64,000 nucleotides of DNA from positions 16,786,501-16,850,500 of the forward strand of contig CM076959.1 in the NCBI GenBank assembly GCA_039566865.1. Direction: 5' to 3'. The stretch is from Aurelia coerulea. Taxonomy: Eukaryota; Cnidaria; Scyphozoa; Semaeostomeae; Ulmaridae. The notes beneath the pieces are model-generated. The model saw only the letters and a list, made by a program, of their open reading frames with translations, made no database searches and was not told the DNA's origin. A program made the position numbers and the translations under genes. Position 1 is the stretch's first letter, and each line of letters starts with the position of its first letter. Positions 44,552-56,569 of this stretch are shown one piece after another.

Positions 44552-44581
44552 GGATTGATTGATTGATTTGATTTGATTTGA
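44515..44581. repeat. (GATT)n microsatellite
   Basis: Tandem GATT with a GGATT interruption, passing into (GATTT)n. Confidence 0.95.
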
Positions 44582-44989
44582 TGCAAAGAGAGAGGCAGTA
44601 GCCATTCCCACCAACTTTTGTAAGATTTGAAGGGTGTAAGACAACGTTTAAAAAGAAGTGCACGACCACAGCACAATTATTTCATGAATAATAATATACC
44701 GTACTAACAATAGAACATGAATAAGGGATTCAATTTGAATCCTTTTTCTTGAGCTCAATCTTCCAGTATCCTCTTAGCTAACTTAAAACCCATTTGTTTT
44801 CAGTGCATGTTCGTCACTGGTTTAATAAAGGGCGATATGAAATGCGCTGACCCGTTTCAATATTGATTTAGGCCTGATCGGAGAGCATGTTTAGATTGGC
44901 CTAATTTGCTCACTCACATCTCACATGTATCAGTGCTTGTTTCTGGCTTGGTTCCCTACAGAAAATTGTTCATACCATTTTTCATTTTT

Positions 44990-45616
44990 TTTCATTTTTC
45001 ATTATTTTGACACGGTGGCCCCGTCAATCGAGAGGATTGCTTTACAGGGGGCCGTGCCAAACTTTACAATATTACTAAAAATTACTAACAAATTACCTAT
45101 ATTTACAATCTAAAATAAAAAAATAAATGAAAAACAATGGAGTTAGCCTGAGAGAGGCAAATTACTTTTCAGCGTACTTTTAAAAATGCTAAGAGAGGGT
45201 GCTTGTTTGACATCCAAAGGCAATTCATTCCAAGTCTTTGCACCCCGGAAAGATATCGCTTTCTGCCCATTGCAAGTTTTCATCCTTGGAACAAGGACAT
45301 CGGCAATGGCATTCCGCAAATTCATACTGATATCACGCGCAGAGTTTTTCTTGAAAAGGTTTGAAAGATAGCCGGGTGCAAGACCTGACAATGCTTTGTA
45401 TGTAATAGTAGCTGTCTCGCATTTTATCATTTCCGTAACCGTTGGCCAATTTAGTTCCTTGATCAAATTTGAGGCGGATACATCATAGCTGCTATTGGTG
45501 ACAATTCTTGCAGCTCGATTTTGCAATTTTTGTATGGTTTGCAATCTGGTTTCACTGCAGCCTCCCCAAACAGAACAGCAATAACGGAAATGTGGCTCTA
45601 CGATGCCATGATACAT
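44990..45616 (-). pseudogene. LINE C-terminus and 3' tail
   Basis: The minus-strand frame 45616-45143 (157 aa) encodes HFRYCCSVWGGCS, LQKLQNRAARIVT-type thumb sequence, GLAPGYLSNLF and the FRGAKTWNELPLDVKQAPSL end. This is the C-terminal third of a CR1/L2-like ORF2 protein. Its 3' UTR holds the hairpin GGCCCCCTGTAAAGCAATCC / GATTGACGGGGCC and ends in an A-rich tail (44975-45000, read on the minus strand). It is 5'-truncated; upstream sequence is unrelated. Confidence 0.85.
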
Positions 45617-45904
45617 TTTGATTAAGGTATCCTTAGGTACGAATACCTTACTGGCAGTACCATTACACTTTCCATGGCATTTACTGTCTTTACAGCTCTG
45701 TAAATAAAATCTTTTTCCGCTTTTAATTGGCTGGAATTTGGTATCTGGGGCTTGATATACTCAAAAGAGCGATATTATGTCACGCAATCCCTAATCTTGT
45801 CCTTGGGAGCTTGCACAATTGAACATTTTGATATTGTTTGAAACTAGGAAAAATCGGAGCGTTGCAAGAGTTTAGTTAATGCCAGCTTTAATTTCCACCG
45901 TTAA

Positions 45905-46271
45905 AGGGGCTGTACTACCCGCGGTCTCTGCGTGGCTCTGCGTGTCAAATCATCGAATGTGTTTAGGCTAAACACAACAAAGCTGATGGCGATTTTGCAC
46001 AGAGAATAGTAATCCAAAGTATCTGCGACAATCTTGGTGATCGAAGCTTTGATTGAGGATTTAAACTATTTTACTAACGCCGAATATTTGAAAGTTTTAA
46101 TGGATATCAAAAGTTCCATCACATTTCATAGACATGGACAAGAAAACACTGCAATGAAACTTGCGCAGAAGCTGCGATGAAACTGGCCGCCATAAGAAAT
46201 ACAAGGCTTTAGTCACGTGCGCGGGTCGTCCCGCACTTTCTAATTGTTCACAAAAATCTTGTACAGCCCCT
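45905..46271. mobile_element. TTAA-flanked MITE (AGGGGCTGTAC)
   Basis: AGGGGCTGTACTACCCGCG at the left faces CGGGTCGTCCCGC and TTGTACAGCCCCT at the right. TTAA is duplicated (45901-45904 and 46272-46275), as for piggyBac-type elements. Confidence 0.78.
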
Positions 46272-46539
46272 TTAAAGCCCATCTTCTTTTTGTGTCTAAT
46301 TCATCATCATAAGTTCTGTTCCAGGACGACAGGTCCGTAACGGTTTGTTTTTTTCTCCACAGCTCTCTATTTTGTGTCCTCTTCTTCAGATCTTTTTGCC
46401 TTTCCTTTCCTATGATATCATCCAGTAACTTCTTTCTCTTTCTGCCTATTAGTGGTTTCCTTCAAATCTTCCTTCTGAAACTGTCCATGTCTAATTCTTT
46501 GATCAATAGTTGACCAAATGTTAAGGGGGCTCCGTCGCC

Positions 46540-46833
46540 AAACTGTAAACAAATCTGATAACACCGCACGTGGCCATTGTTCTCCATTGTTTTCTGCAGT
46601 TTGTTTGGTGGCTTCACCCAAGCCACCAAAAAATGCTCGTTAAAAATCCACTTATATCCAAGCAATCGTAAGAGATATGAATGTTTGGATTTTTCATCTG
46701 TGAAGTACAAAGATTTATCTTCAAAATGATGCTTTCATTTTCGAAAAAAAAGGTACACGTCTGTGTGCTATTGCCCATCAAAAAACTTCAAAATCACCGT
46801 TTTGACCGAAATTTGGAGACGGAGCCCCTTTAA
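46540..46833. repeat. Dispersed repeat shared with 63650-63900
   Basis: AGCAATCGTAAGAGATATGA, ATCTTCAAAATGATGCTTTC and CACGTCTGTGTGCTATTGCC recur in the same order near the right window edge. The end CCGTTTTGACCGAAATTTGG then GAGCCCCTTTAAAG also occurs near 30370-30410, just before caspase exon 4. Confidence 0.65.
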
Positions 46834-47265
46834 AGTTTTGAAGCTTACATTGACTTTAGCATGGGCAACCCCAATCGCATCGGAGGAAATCTGTGGTTAT
46901 TTTCAGAGTGAATTTGGCATTTTGTAGTCATTCTAGATCCCCATTTTAGGCTCCCGGAAGATATTTGGAGTCAACCCTGATGCATTTTTGCTGTAACCGA
47001 TGATCAGTAATTCATGTTTCATCTTCTTGTGCTGCATTTGCAAGTGCGATCTGCCTAAAACTTGTTCTTAATCATGTTTCTTCTATCAGAACGATTACAA
47101 TTCATGTTGTTTCTGAGACAAATAGAATTGAAGCTAGGATTAATCGTTGTAGATTCATGTTGTGTGAAAGAACAGTAGCGTACTTTTGATGACGTTTCTT
47201 AGTTCAGAACAGTTGTGAGTCCGTTGCCGTAGCTCAGATATGTCAAAATTCATGTTGCATCAGAG

Positions 47266-47625
47266 GCAAAGAGAATTGGAGCAAGGAGTGAACCTTGCAG
47301 GACAGCAGCTATGTTTAGGAGCAATAAGATGCTTCATTTAATTGCCTCTTAATGCGCACCATTTGTAGGTCCTCTTGATCAAGACTATTCTGAGCAATGT
47401 TGCTTCTCGAATAAACAGAATTGGAGCTAAGAGTGATGCTTGCAGAACAGCAGCTATAATATTCTTCGAGTGATTTCCTTTCATTGCTCCACTTTGCAAG
47501 TGCCCTCGTTCGAAAACTATTCTAAGTAATGCTGTTTCTCGAGTAAATAGAGTAGGAGCAAGGAATGATGCTTGCAGAACAGTAGCTATGATATGCTTCG
47601 AGTAATTCCCTTTCATTGCTCAACT
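47266..47625. repeat. 133-bp repeat array A, about 3 units
   Basis: AGAATTGGAGCAAGGAGTGA, then TTGCAGAACAGCAGCTATA and TCCCTTTCATTGCTCCACTT, recurs in direct order. The same unit forms array B at 49046-49545. Confidence 0.85.
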
Positions 47626-48495
47626 TTCACAAATCCCCCTGCCCAAAATTGTTGTTATTTAAGTTACATCTGGCTTGGGTTTAAACGTGGTAAACCAATT
47701 TATAAGACTCACGACTAAATAAGACAATATTCTATGAATTAATGTCATAGTCTTAGAGATATTTCCTTGCACAGCTGCAGCGATTTTTTGCTGATGAAAT
47801 GTTAATGAGCTCCTTATGTAAACATCATCATTCTTTGATAAGGCTTTAGGAAATTTGAAGAACAGGCCCACCGGAATCCTTGGGAAGTAGTTAATATATT
47901 TCTTAGGCGTTTAGGGAATTTGAAGGACAGGCCAATATGGATCCGCATGGGGGTACTTAAAGGGTTTGTGCAAGGCAAAGAGCAAAAAATCTAGAAATAG
48001 CCTATAGATTCAATCCCTGTCCCACACCTGCTGTCAACAATTGATAGCCAATGAAACAATGCTGTGTCTGAGTATTTTCTTTGTACTATTCATAGAGAAG
48101 CCTTATACCATTGTACACTCCCTTTGATTTGTTTTGGTGACTGAGGATGTTGTAAGATTTAGCAAGACGTGGTAAGTTTTAGCAAACTCCGGAACGGAGG
48201 AACATATGGAATTGTGAGCAATTTGGAGATTGGAAAAATACGGACTTTGGAACGTTGTAATCGATGGAAATATTAGGGAGCAGAACAGGGGAACTGTTGT
48301 AAGACCCATTAGAGGACCCTAATTTTTTCCTCTCGGGAAGGTAGGTCTAGTTTTGTACATCATGATATGAAATTAAGGAGAATCAATTCTCCTTTGACAA
48401 AAGAAGTTCCCAGGTGATGAAACTTTAATTGCTATTTTTCATGAAGCTCAGCTGAGCACCTTCAAACAAAGAATATGCCGAATTTTGTATTATGA

Positions 48496-48860
48496 ATAAC
48501 ACCATATGTTCGCAAAGAAGTGTTCTATATATTTTGATAAAGAGCTGCAAAGCCCCCGTGCAAGATTAGAAATTACAAGAACAAGTACGATATATTGATA
48601 TTTTTACCGGGGGTTGAAATAACACCATATGTTCGCAAAGAAGTGTTCTATATATTTTGATAAAGAGCTGCAAAGCCCCCTTGCAAGATTAGAAATTACA
48701 AGAAAGAGTACGATATATTCATATTTTTACAGGGGGTTGAAATAACACCATACGTTCGCAAAGAACTTTTCTTTAAATTTTTATGAATAGCTTCAAAGCC
48801 CCCTTGCAAGATTAGAAATAACAAGAAAAGTACTATATATTCATATTTTTACCGGAGGTT
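48496..48860. repeat. 123-bp tandem repeat, 3 units
   Basis: ATAACACCATATGTTCGCAA starts units at 48496, 48619 and 48742 (exactly 123 apart). The units contain CTGCAAAGCCCCC, TGCAAGATTAGAAATTACAAG and end ACCGGGGGTTGA. The first two are nearly identical. Confidence 0.92.
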
Positions 48861-49045
48861 GATATGCTTAAATTTTCTATGATGCATGATATGCTGATGT
48901 CTTTGCTCCCTTGCTCCCTCGTGAAAGCAAAGCGCTTTCTTTGAGATTGGATTCGACTCCCCAGCCTTGTATTCTTCCATAAAGATTTTGTACTCTCTGT
49001 TCCTTAGGTTTTTAATGTTTACTTTCATAATCGCGCTCCTTCATC

Positions 49046-49545
49046 TGAGGCAAAGAGAATTGGAGCTAGGAATGATCCTTGTAGGGCAGCAGCTATGTTT
49101 TGGAGCAATAAGATGCTTCGTTTTATTGCTGCTTATTGTGCATCATTCGTGGATCCTTTTGCTCAAAACTATTCTGAGCAATGTTGCTTCTCGAATGAAC
49201 AGAATCGGAGCTGGGAGTGATGCTTGCAGAACAGCAGCTGTAATATTCTTCGAGTGATTCCCTTTCATTGCTCCACTTTTGCAAGTGCCCTCTTTCGAAA
49301 ACTTTTCTAAGTAATTCTGTTTCTCGAGTAAATAGAATCGGAGCAAGGAGTGATGCTTGCAGAACAGCAGCTATGATATGCTTCGAGTGATTCCCTTTCA
49401 TTGCCCCACTTTTGTAAGTGCCCTCTTTCGAAAACTTTTCTAAGTAATTCTGTTTCTCGAGTAAATAGAATCGGAGCAAGGAGTGATGCTTGCAGAACAG
49501 CTGCTATAATATGCTTCGATTGATTCCCTTTCATTGCTCCATTTT
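49046..49545. repeat. 133-bp repeat array B, about 4 units
   Basis: AGAATCGGAGC starts at 49201, 49334 and 49467, exactly 133 apart, after a more diverged unit at 49060. The last two units differ at very few bases, so the array grew recently. The minus strand stays open and gives overlapping peptides with KGNHSKHIIAAVLQASLLAP, but the frame changes every unit (133 = 3n+1). Confidence 0.9.
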
Positions 49546-49586
49546 TTCAAGCACGGGCTGTGGGAAACTCTGAATTAAAGATAAGA

Positions 49587-49824
49587 TTTTCGTATCATAC
49601 ATCGAGTGTTCCCAATTCATTAGTTTGTTTCTGACATATCGAGTGGCAATTTTAATCCCCGCGCTTGGCTGATTGACGTGATTTAGAGCCATTATGCCAC
49701 TCAAACGGAAGGCAGCGTAGTGGCTGTTGGTACCGGCAGTGTGCCACGCATGGGGATTGAAATTGCCACTCGATCTATCAGAAAGGAAATAATGAACTAG
49801 AAGGTTCGATGAATCATACGAAAA
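49587..49824. mobile_element. TIR element with ~75 bp ends
   Basis: TTTTCGTATCATACATCGA and GAGTGGCAATTTTAATCCCC at the left face GGGGATTGAAATTGCCACTC and TCGATGAATCATACGAAAA at the right. The interior includes GCCACTCAAACGG and GTGCCACGC. Confidence 0.75.
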
Positions 49825-50639
49825 CCCCTTTTAGAGTCCCATGCATAGCCCCCCTTCTAGGTCAGAAATTACTACTATCTGCCGTATATGTTTGTATTCG
49901 TTCTCGGGTGGTTGCAATGGTGGAAATTTGTTTCCTACTCGTGGTCTTCCCTCCTCGTTTCGTCGAGCAATTCCAACACAAGGTCTAAGTTGAATTAGCA
50001 GATTTCAGGGTGTTGTTGGTATATTTTTGATACGAGAAGGCCCTTAACTTTGTCTTTGCCCCCTAGTAATTTATCCTTTCCAAGACAAAATCGTTTATCG
50101 TGGTAGATTCCAGGGTGTTGCTGGTTTTAATTGAAATTCGTGAGTCGATCGATAGATTACCCCCGTTTCAAACACATTGTATGCCTGATCAACTTATTCT
50201 TTGAACTCAATTCTGAAGATTTTGCCGGGCTCCATGCTGGACACAAACTTAGCATGACTTTACCAATGCTGCATTTGACGTAAGTCACATCGCTCAACAG
50301 CAAACTAAAATTTATCATCTTTGGAGCAATTTTTTGCTATGAGCGCAAAATGAATCGACGAAGAAACTTCATTCATTGTTAGAATAGTATTATGGAAGAG
50401 GATGAAATTAATGGTCATCTATCTAGCGAAGGTTCAGAATGGCCGATCAAAAGAAACATCTACTGGTAAAGTAATCTTCAGAACTATGACATTGATTATG
50501 TTTCTTTGTTTTCATAGTTGTAACATATACCTGCTGCGCTATTTGATTGCTGGGTTGTCAGTCAAACTACCTGTCAGACTACACATATTTTTCGTAAGAA
50601 ACTCATTAAACGAAACCAACTCTTAGACCACCGAAGAAT

Positions 50640-50780
50640 TAAGAAACTCGAGTTTGTTGGAAAATACGCGTATTTTGCATACGAAACTAAGAATTTGAGC
50701 TAGTACTGAAAGTTTCTTGAAATTGTCAGATTTTGAGTTCTCAGAGTTTCTTACGAGCTTCTTAGATGTTCCATAATGAT
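50640..50780. repeat. GTTTCTTA-rich dispersed repeat
   Basis: ACTAAGAATTTGAGCTAGTA, CTGAAAGTTTCTTGAAATTG and GAGTTTCTTACGAGCTTCTT match the units at 41368-41465 and 41865-41960. Confidence 0.6.
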
Positions 50781-51339
50781 CTTTATGTTTACTACCGTAC
50801 CCTCGTCGTTTTCTATAACAAACATACATGTATTGTCAAAGAAACTTATTTATTTTACAATAGGAAATCTAACGCTTTTCTTTTCTCATTTTTTTGTGCA
50901 AAAACGCTGTTATTCGAGTCATGGTCAGACAGAGGGGAGGTTTCGTGAAGTTCGCTGTCCAATGTTCACAAAGACATTGAAAGCCCCTCCCGATTAAAAG
51001 TATGAGAATTTGAGGAAGCTTGTAAGAAACCGCCAAGAAACGTTCAATGCTCAATAATGAGAATTTTGAGAAACTTAAGATCTGTCAAATTCGTAATTTC
51101 CTATGTTGAATTTCAGTTGTTCGATAACTAAAGGTTCCTTTAAAGTTCCCGCATATTCTCATCGGTTTTATTGGCGAGTGCAGGGATTAGACCATTTGAC
51201 AGGGAATCTTGCAAGATTCCCTGATATCGTAACGACCTATATCGTAACGATATCGTAACATCCTTTTGCGAGAAATCGTAACGACCAAGAATGCAGGGCA
51301 AGAAACTGATGAATATGCATTGCATTCTCTGAAGATGTC

Positions 51340-51740
51340 TCTCAAATTCGAGAAAAAATCTTCAATATTTTCAGAATTATAATTTCTTTCCTCTTTTTGC
51401 AAATTCAAGAAAGATTTTGAAAAACTTGAAACCATTGTAATTTTTAAAGCTTTTGAGGAAGTGCAGAATAATTTTCAAGAAAACCATAGTATTTGAATGT
51501 CTACGATATTTTATCTGGTGCAAGTCTTTCACTCTTCTGGTTTACGATTGAAAACTTTGATGACCACACATCCTGAGATGAATTGAAACATAAACTTCGC
51601 TGTATCTTTGAAGAAAATCAAGATTTCTGAAAACTCAAATGGTAGAATTATTGCAAAGTAGCTAAAGTTTCTTTCGAGCCATTCAATTCAAAGAAATAGG
51701 TCACATAATTTTTACACCAACTTCGTTAAAGATGTGTTAC
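51340..51740. repeat. AGCATAGG-family fragment
   Basis: AATATTTTCAGAATTATAAT, AACCATAGTATTTGAATGTC and AAGTAGCTAAAGTTTCTTTC follow the order of the ~520 bp element, ending CACCAACTTCGTTAAAGATG without the terminal CATAGG. Confidence 0.65.
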
Positions 51741-53419
51741 GTCGCAATTTATGCGTGTTTGCAAACTACACACCTTGCAGACAATGTTTGTTATGTCTAA
51801 GATACGATGTTGTAATCTATCGCTCCAAGGTTTGCCATTTGCTGGTTGTTGGTAGTTAACCACTGGATGAGTCAATAAAAATATGTTCGTTGCGTGTGGT
51901 ACCATAGCAATTAAACGTTTTACTGCGTGAGTCATTACTGAGTTATTCCAAAAAAAGTACTGGTGTTTATCGAACTGTACGATCATGGATTATCGACCAA
52001 TCGTAAAATACTGCAGGCCATTGATTAGTGGAAAGTTTCATTTTGTCATTTTGATGGTAGAGTTTATTTCACTTTGATCGGGCATACCGTTTTGGAAGCA
52101 TCAGCAATTTTATTTGAAAGCATTTTTGAGCTCCAAATTTTTCAAACTCGAATTGTAATTTCCATATTTTTCTCACTAATTTTCTGAAATACCGGGTGCG
52201 CCAAATTAAACTATGCACGTTTGGCAGGCCACAGTAAATCGTACACTGGGCCGATTTTGAAGATTCATGGCTTAATCTTTAGCAAGAAAAGCCTGAATTA
52301 GATTCTAGGATTTTTTGCAAATTTTTTTGTCTTCAGTTTTTAGAGCTAGAAGCGAGTTTCTTAAAATTTTCATTTTCGAAAACACTGAAAACGATAAAAA
52401 AACGTTGATCAAATTTTCTAAAGACTCGACATGAATGGACAAAGAGAAAACGTTTTCGGGGTGATTTGGAGATTTAGAAATTGATTAATTAATCGATAAA
52501 ATTATTCGATACAATTAATCGATTTCTAAATCCCAAATCACCACGAAGAAGTTTCCCTTTTTCCATTCGTGTCGATTCTTTAGGCAGCTTTCACTCTTTT
52601 AGTTTCACGAGCGACTAAACACCGACTTAGATCGCAATTTTCTCTTCTGCGCCCCTGAAATCTTTCCATGCCCCCAGAATATCTCGATGCCCCCCTGGAG
52701 CCTAAATCTCCGCCCACCTTGCAAATCAATGACTACTATCTATTTTTTTCGTTAAAAAGCTGTGCAAACTCTCCGCCAGTTAGTTGACAACTAAATCTAA
52801 ATTTATACAAAAATTAAAGAATCTATGCTAAATACAAATATTTGTTTAAAAAACATCCGATAAATGTAAAGTATGGATCTTTTATTTGAGAGAAAAGTAA
52901 AGAGTTTTAAATGGAAGAATTCTATGTATGAGCTGAGCAAAGACAATCTAAAATGGTTTTTTGATGAAACTGCTTGACAGTAAATTGATTTTTCATCCAT
53001 TAAGTCAGTCTTTCATTGCATTGGATGGTTATCGCAGAATCAGATTAAAAATGTTGAACGAATACAACGAATCACGTCGTAAATCTAACTGAAAGGTAGC
53101 CGAAAAACGGCAGAAGGCAGTTTTCAAGTGTAAAAGAGTATTAGGGTAGGTTCCGCAGCTGCCCAACAGGTTACTGAGGCAATAAGGCAGCCCGAAAGAG
53201 TTTAACTTTAATCGCTGTGGTACTTAAAATGTTAGCAAATTTCGTACACAAAGCTTACGCCTGTCGTGAGGATAACAAAACGAAACACGTTTCTGTGATT
53301 GCTTCTAACTTTTAACCATGATGTTACAAAGATACCCAAACTTCATCTCATAGGTAAGAGCAAGAATCTTTGAAATTGGTTAGACTAATTTTTACAATTT
53401 TCCAATAGTTTCGAGTTTG
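51741..53419. other. Mostly unassigned sequence
   Basis: No exon supported. It contains a mariner-like end TACCGGGTGCGCCAAATTAA at 52192, the AT-rich palindrome at 52420-52580 and short C-rich blocks near 52670-52700. Confidence 0.4.
52420..52580. repeat. Palindrome with AT-rich centre
   Basis: AAAGACTCGACATGAATGGA at the left faces CCATTCGTGTCGATTCTTT at the right; inside, GGTGATTTGGAGATTTAGAA faces TTCTAAATCCCAAATCACC around a centre of ATTAATCGAT repeats. A short piece of the outer arm also occurs near 57009-57040. Confidence 0.75.
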
Positions 53420-53640
53420 TTTCATTTTTTTCATTTCATTTTTCATCATTTAGCCACAGTAGCCCCGTCAGTCTGCAGATGCTGCTTTACAGGGGGCCTT
53501 TCTCTCGCCCGGTGGATATACCTTGTTTTGGCACGCCCAGCGAATTCATCCAACACAAATCTTTATTCTTCCAAGCTACGCGGGGAAGGCAATTACATAA
53601 TTTTCTCTATCTCAGTTAATAATTAACTTTGAAAATACTT
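53420..53640 (-). pseudogene. LINE 3' tail
   Basis: Read on the minus strand it contains AAAGGCCCCCTGTAAAGCAG, the complementary ACTGACGGGGCTACTGTGG and an A-rich end TGAAAAATGAAATGAAAAAA. It has the same tail structure as 44990-45060, with no coding part left. Confidence 0.55.
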
Positions 53641-53740
53641 TACGGGTAGATTTATCGGCTTTAATCAATATTTGGTAATTTTTCAAAGAATGAGACTTCG
53701 TTTGGACTCACTCCGTACATATCATAAATCCTTGATTTAA

Positions 53741-53880
53741 AGGGAGTACAAAGACCAGCATGCTTTTCGCGAAGTCAGCGACTTGCTCTGCACAGATTCC
53801 AGAATAACTGACTGTACGAAATTCACAAAAACAAAAACAAACACAAATGACGACAAAGGCTGCTGGTCTTTGTACTCCCT
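53741..53880. mobile_element. 140 bp TTAA-flanked MITE
   Basis: AGGGAGTACAAAGACCAGCA at the left and TGCTGGTCTTTGTACTCCCT at the right are perfect inverses. TTAA is duplicated at 53737-53740 and 53881-53884. Confidence 0.88.
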
Positions 53881-54317
53881 TTAATTTCCCACCTTCGGAT
53901 AATCTCTCCCCACTCTCGAATAATACAGCAAGTCCCCGTATGTAAGAAACTCAAATTTTTAAATCAGACTATCTGGTTTCTTATATGCGAGAGAATATCT
54001 TCAAATGAGGCTTGCAGATTTCTTATATGTCCATTAAGAAACTTTCTTTCACATACAGATTTCTTGTCAACAAGCCATCTTTAAATTCAAGGATCATGCT
54101 GCATAACAAAAAGGATGCCGCACTAAATGATTATGGATGAAGCAAAATATGAAATACTGTATATCCCCTAGACATTGAGCAGATTTTACAAGTTTTAGTA
54201 CTGAAAGATACACAGAAAAACGACAGTAGTGTAGTTGAGTATTTTCTCATCTTGGCATCATTTGAAACTTCAAAAATCAGGCTGCCTGGCCTCTTATAAA
54301 GGAGAAAATATTCTCTA

Positions 54318-54917
54318 CAGGGTGTCCCAAAAAAATTGTGCCCCGTTTGCCTGAAGATTGCGACAAAACGGCACAAGATTCTCGCCAAACTTTTATATGA
54401 TGTTGCTCTTCAGATGTTCAAATAACGTTTGCTGCCATCCCTGTAAAAATCGGTTGAAAAATGATGGAGCTATGACCTTCAGAAGACAAAATTTGCCTGA
54501 TGACTGAAACCAGCGGTCGGCCATTTTGTCTTACTATTTTCAGTGATAAATAGCTTGATGTGCTGTAAGAAATAGTTTCTGTGAGGTAAGAAATGGTTGA
54601 ATTCTCTTATGATGATCGGAATTCTCGCGAGAGCTATGAAATTGGAGGCTGCTGTTTCATTTCATCTTCATCCACGAAGCTATTGTGATCGCTGCAAAGT
54701 AGTAAGACAAAATGGCCGACCGCTGGTTTCAATCATCAGGCAAATTTGGTCTCCTGAAGGTCATAGCTCCATCATTTTTCAATGGATATTTACGGGGATG
54801 GTAGCAGACTTTAATTGAATATCTGAAGAGCACCATCATGCAAAATTTTGGCGAGAATATTTCACCGTTTTGTCGCAATCTTCAGGCAAATGTGGCACAA
54901 TTTTTTGGGACACCCTG
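54318..54917. mobile_element. Mariner-like MITE with CAGGGTGTCCCA ends, copy 2
   Basis: CAGGGTGTCCCAAAAAAATT and AATTTTTTGGGACACCCTG ends with TA on both sides (54316-54317 and 54918-54919). It is about 600 bp, with the same length and inner blocks as 15112-15707. Confidence 0.87.
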
Positions 54918-55514
54918 TATACTGACAGGCTGCAGTTTCTTATATGCGGGATCGCAGTATTCCATCTAAGACCTACCGCATTATTTCATGAGTTCCCCTT
55001 CGCAGAAGTCCCCATCCATTCACAAATTCATCTGTTGGAGGAAGCCCTCGGTGGCCTATACGAGGACTTGCGCGGGGACTTACGCTACTCTATTTCGCCA
55101 AACCTGGCATCTTGTTTCGACAACAAATTAAATAATCACGCCAAATAACGTAGAAGGCAATTTCACAAATTTCTATATCTCAATGAATAATTAACCTTGC
55201 TTCTTCTATTGACAATACTTTACGTTTATTAAAGATATGTTTGATTTTGGTCGGCAGTCCTTTGAAAGCAGCAGGTCCCGCGGTCACTATTACGTTGCCA
55301 GAAGAATAGGCAACGAATTAGCTGGCTTGTTGCTCTCAGTTTGTATTTGATCTGTTCATTATTGTGGGAAATAATTTCATTTAATTGGAGTACATGCTTT
55401 GTGCTGCTGGTTCGATGTGATTCCATTGGTTGAGTCAGGTATATTATGCGACCGGTAGGCCTAATTTGTTAGTATCCTTGCTATAATTTTTTTGATGTCT
55501 TTGTCTTGTATAAT

Positions 55515-56025
55515 CATGGGCAATAATGCACCGTTAATGTGGCCTATATTATGATCAAAATTGTATTCGTACTCACTGTGTGTTGTTTCTCTTCCACAGG
55601 ATTGCGAGTAAGGCTTGATAATGTTGCTGTTCCTTCGTTCTTCTCTCGTCACAACAAGGATCGAATGCCGCCATTATTCAAATACAGTTGAATCAGTTGG
55701 AGCTCCTACGCAGCGATGCGTCTCATTTCAAACTTCCCTTTAAATTAAAACGTGTTTTAAAGTATTTGTATTTGTATTTAAAATTTAAGTGTATTTGTAT
55801 TTCAAAGGGTAATTTGAAATAAGACGTATCGCTTCGTAGGAGCTCCAACCGTTTCAATTCTGTATGAATAATGGCAGCATTCGATTCCTTGCTGTGACGA
55901 GAGAAGAACGAAGGAATAGCAACATCAGGCTTTATTCGCAATCCCGTGGAAGAGAAAAAACACAGTGATTAAAAATACAATTTGATCATAATATAGGCCA
56001 CATCAACGGTGCATTATTGCCCATG
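55515..56025. mobile_element. Foldback element with ~230 bp arms
   Basis: CATGGGCAATAATGCACCG at the left and CGGTGCATTATTGCCCATG at the right. Arms continue inward through AGGCTTGATAATGTTGCTG, CGTTCTTCTCTCGTCACA and GTTGGAGCTCCTACG-type blocks to an AT-rich centre at ~55740-55800. TATAAT occurs at both borders (with one extra G on the right). Half of a related copy lies in POC1 intron 11. Confidence 0.82.
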
Positions 56026-56569
56026 GTATAATAAACGTAACGTCATGTAGCTAAGCCTGAGCCTATAAACCTAAGGTAACTTTAACTTTGTCTTGATGTC
56101 GTGTTTGACAAGAATACTTTGTAATCGTCTTTGGAGAATTTAATGCGAAGCTGCAACCTTTGAAACTGTCAGAGTTTTCGACCCATCCGGTGTTCTGAAG
56201 AATAATCGATTAAACGGCCTATCTTTTATTTGGGTTAATCTTTGACAGGTACATTAAATATTTATAAGATGCCAACATGATTATTTATTTCATATCAACA
56301 TTTATTGAAAACCTTAATCCATTTAATTATAGTCATATACAAGGTACCGGCTAGAGATTAACGGCCAGCCGATGTCCGGCCGTTCGTTTCAGCCACCATA
56401 AGGAGTTTTAATCGTTCTTAACTCGGGTTATTCCTTCGTTATGAATATGGAAATTTGCTCTATTAATAGCCAAAAGACTCAGCAAAGAAAATCTTCAGAC
56501 CAAAACTAGAAACCACTGCTACTTTTCGTCCAGCGAATTTTTTGATGCGGCAATCAGAAATGTTCTACT

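Noticed and set aside
44457..44669. An open frame with NQSIHQSINQS repeats.
   Set aside because: It is the translation of the (GATT)n microsatellite.
48496..48860. CRISPR-like regularly spaced repeats.
   Set aside because: The genome is eukaryotic, and the whole 123-bp unit is repeated, with no unique spacers between short repeats.
47338..49534. Minus-strand open frames with repeated KGNHSKHIIAAVLQ peptides, as a repeat-protein gene.
   Set aside because: The 133-bp unit shifts frame each time, both peptide and frame change between units, and no splice or start context supports a gene.
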